This document shows positions 5,919 to 6,654 of a stretch of 6,654 nucleotides of DNA, piece by piece. The number at the start of each line of letters is the position of its first letter. Position 1 is the first letter of the stretch. Origin of the DNA: an uncultured bacterium (GTDB lineage: Bacteria > Planctomycetota > Planctomycetia > Pirellulales > UBA1268); the NCBI GenBank assembly GCA_937959175.1, contig CALGAS010000499.1, forward strand, positions 1-6,654, in the 5' to 3' direction. A program made the translations under genes and the position numbers. The notes below the pieces were generated by a model. That model searched no databases and was not told the origin of the DNA. It saw only the letters and a program-made list of their open reading frames with translations.

Positions 5919-6654
5919 ATGATCGAACTTGCCGAGGCGATCGCGCTGGTCGAGGCCACGGCTCGGCCGCTCTCGCCGCGGCGGCAGCGGCTGCTTGACG
6001 CCTGCGGCCGGCGGCTGGCCGAGCCGGTGGCGGCCGACGCCGACTCGCCCCCTTGGGATCGGGCGATGATGGACGGCTTCGCCGTCTGCGATGCTGACTT
6101 TGCCGGCGATCCGCCACCCGGCCGCGTGGAACTCGACGTGCTCGTCGATCTGGCCGCCGGTGATGTCGCGGGGCTCTCGATCCGCCCCGGAACGGCCGCT
6201 CGGATCATGACCGGCGCTCCGCTGCCACCCGGGGCCGACGCCGTGGTGCCGATCGAGCGGGCCGTGGACGGAACGGCCTCGGCCCACGGCGGCGGCTGCG
6301 TCATCTTGCGGGAAGCAGCCTACCGGCCCGGCCAGCACGTCGCCCGCCAGGGGGCAGCCTTTCGCGCGGGGGCGGCCGTGCTGCCGGCCGGAGCCCGGCT
6401 CGACCCGGCGGCCGTCGGCCTTGCCGCCGAGGCGGGGGCCACGCACGTGGTCGCCGAGCCGCGGGTCCGGGTAGCGATCCTCTCGACCGGCAGCGAACTG
6501 GTGCCGTTTGCCGAGCGGCCTGCGCACGGCCAGACTCGCAACTCAAACGGCCCGCTCCTCGCTGCAGCCGTGCAGTCGCTGGCGGCCGAGCCGATCTCGT
6601 TGGGGATCGCTGCTGACCGGCCCGAGGCGATCCGGGCGGCGATCACCCAAGGCC
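5919..6654 (+). CDS. moeA: Molybdopterin molybdenumtransferase MoeA (3' end outside the window)
   Basis: 245 codons are visible of a protein usually about 400 aa long, so roughly the last 150 are missing. MoeA inserts molybdate into adenylylated molybdopterin in the last step of molybdenum cofactor synthesis. The visible marks are DRAMMDGFAV (47-56, Asp52 matching E. coli Asp59), RIMTGAPLPPGADAVV (95-110, Thr98 matching Thr100), LSTGSEL (188-194, Glu193 matching Glu188) and GQTRNSNGPLL (204-214), entering the MoCF-binding domain. The segment matching RRGEDI of E. coli reads RQGAAF here (143-148), so the acidic pair including the position of Asp142 is replaced by alanines. The ATG at 5919 has GGAAG 7 nt upstream. 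It follows the amidotransferase gene by 37 nt on the same strand, probably in one transcript. Confidence 0.92.
   Translation, partial: MIELAEAIALVEATARPLSPRRQRLLDACGRRLAEPVAADADSPPWDRAMMDGFAVCDADFAGDPPPGRVELDVLVDLAAGDVAGLSIRPGTAARIMTGAPLPPGADAVVPIERAVDGTASAHGGGCVILREAAYRPGQHVARQGAAFRAGAAVLPAGARLDPAAVGLAAEAGATHVVAEPRVRVAILSTGSELVPFAERPAHGQTRNSNGPLLAAAVQSLAAEPISLGIAADRPEAIRAAITQG

Noticed and set aside
4432..6304. Leftward open frames opposite the PEP-CTERM, amidotransferase and moeA genes
   Set aside because: They are shadows of three well-recognised rightward genes and show no motif of their own.

Overview
The window looks like chromosomal DNA from a high-GC planctomycete, most likely Pirellulales-like. 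The clearest marker is a DUF1559 prepilin-like protein with the H-X9-DG motif, a family that planctomycetes carry in very large numbers. A PEP-CTERM protein with a DUF4465-type body and a secreted cysteine/proline-rich repeat protein fit the same assignment. No rRNA, tRNA, CRISPR array, transposase or phage gene is visible. The lineage is inferred from gene families only.

Layout. (1) 2-346 (+) is the 3' end of an Ala/Gly-rich protein whose start lies outside the window. It overlaps by 4 nt a complete 605-aa membrane GTPase (343-2160, +). The two are probably translationally coupled and may form a paired dynamin/YfjP-like GTPase system. A strong 12-bp GC hairpin at 2175-2202 follows. (2) 2256-3092 (-) converges on that hairpin. 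It encodes a 278-aa exported protein with 66 cysteines, made of three blocks of a CCEPACDAG nonapeptide repeat separated by basic linkers. (3) 3093-3577 is a non-coding divergent region. It holds an inverted repeat in the leader of the cysteine-rich gene and a good sigma70-like promoter reading right. (4) 3578-4417 (+) is the DUF1559 prepilin-like gene, overlapping by 4 nt a PEP-CTERM/DUF4465 gene (4414-5226, +). (5) 5282-5881 (+) is a PabA/TrpG-type glutamine amidotransferase, and moeA starts at 5919 (+) and runs off the right edge.

How the genes may work together. The middle third (2256-5226) is a cell-surface locus: a cysteine-rich secreted protein diverges from a pseudopilin-like/PEP-CTERM pair. 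The flanks are housekeeping or membrane functions: GTPase-driven membrane work on the left, folate/tryptophan and molybdenum cofactor synthesis on the right. The most unusual item is the cysteine-rich repeat protein. Its composition suits a disulfide-crosslinked envelope protein or a metal-binding protein, but nothing in the sequence decides between them.
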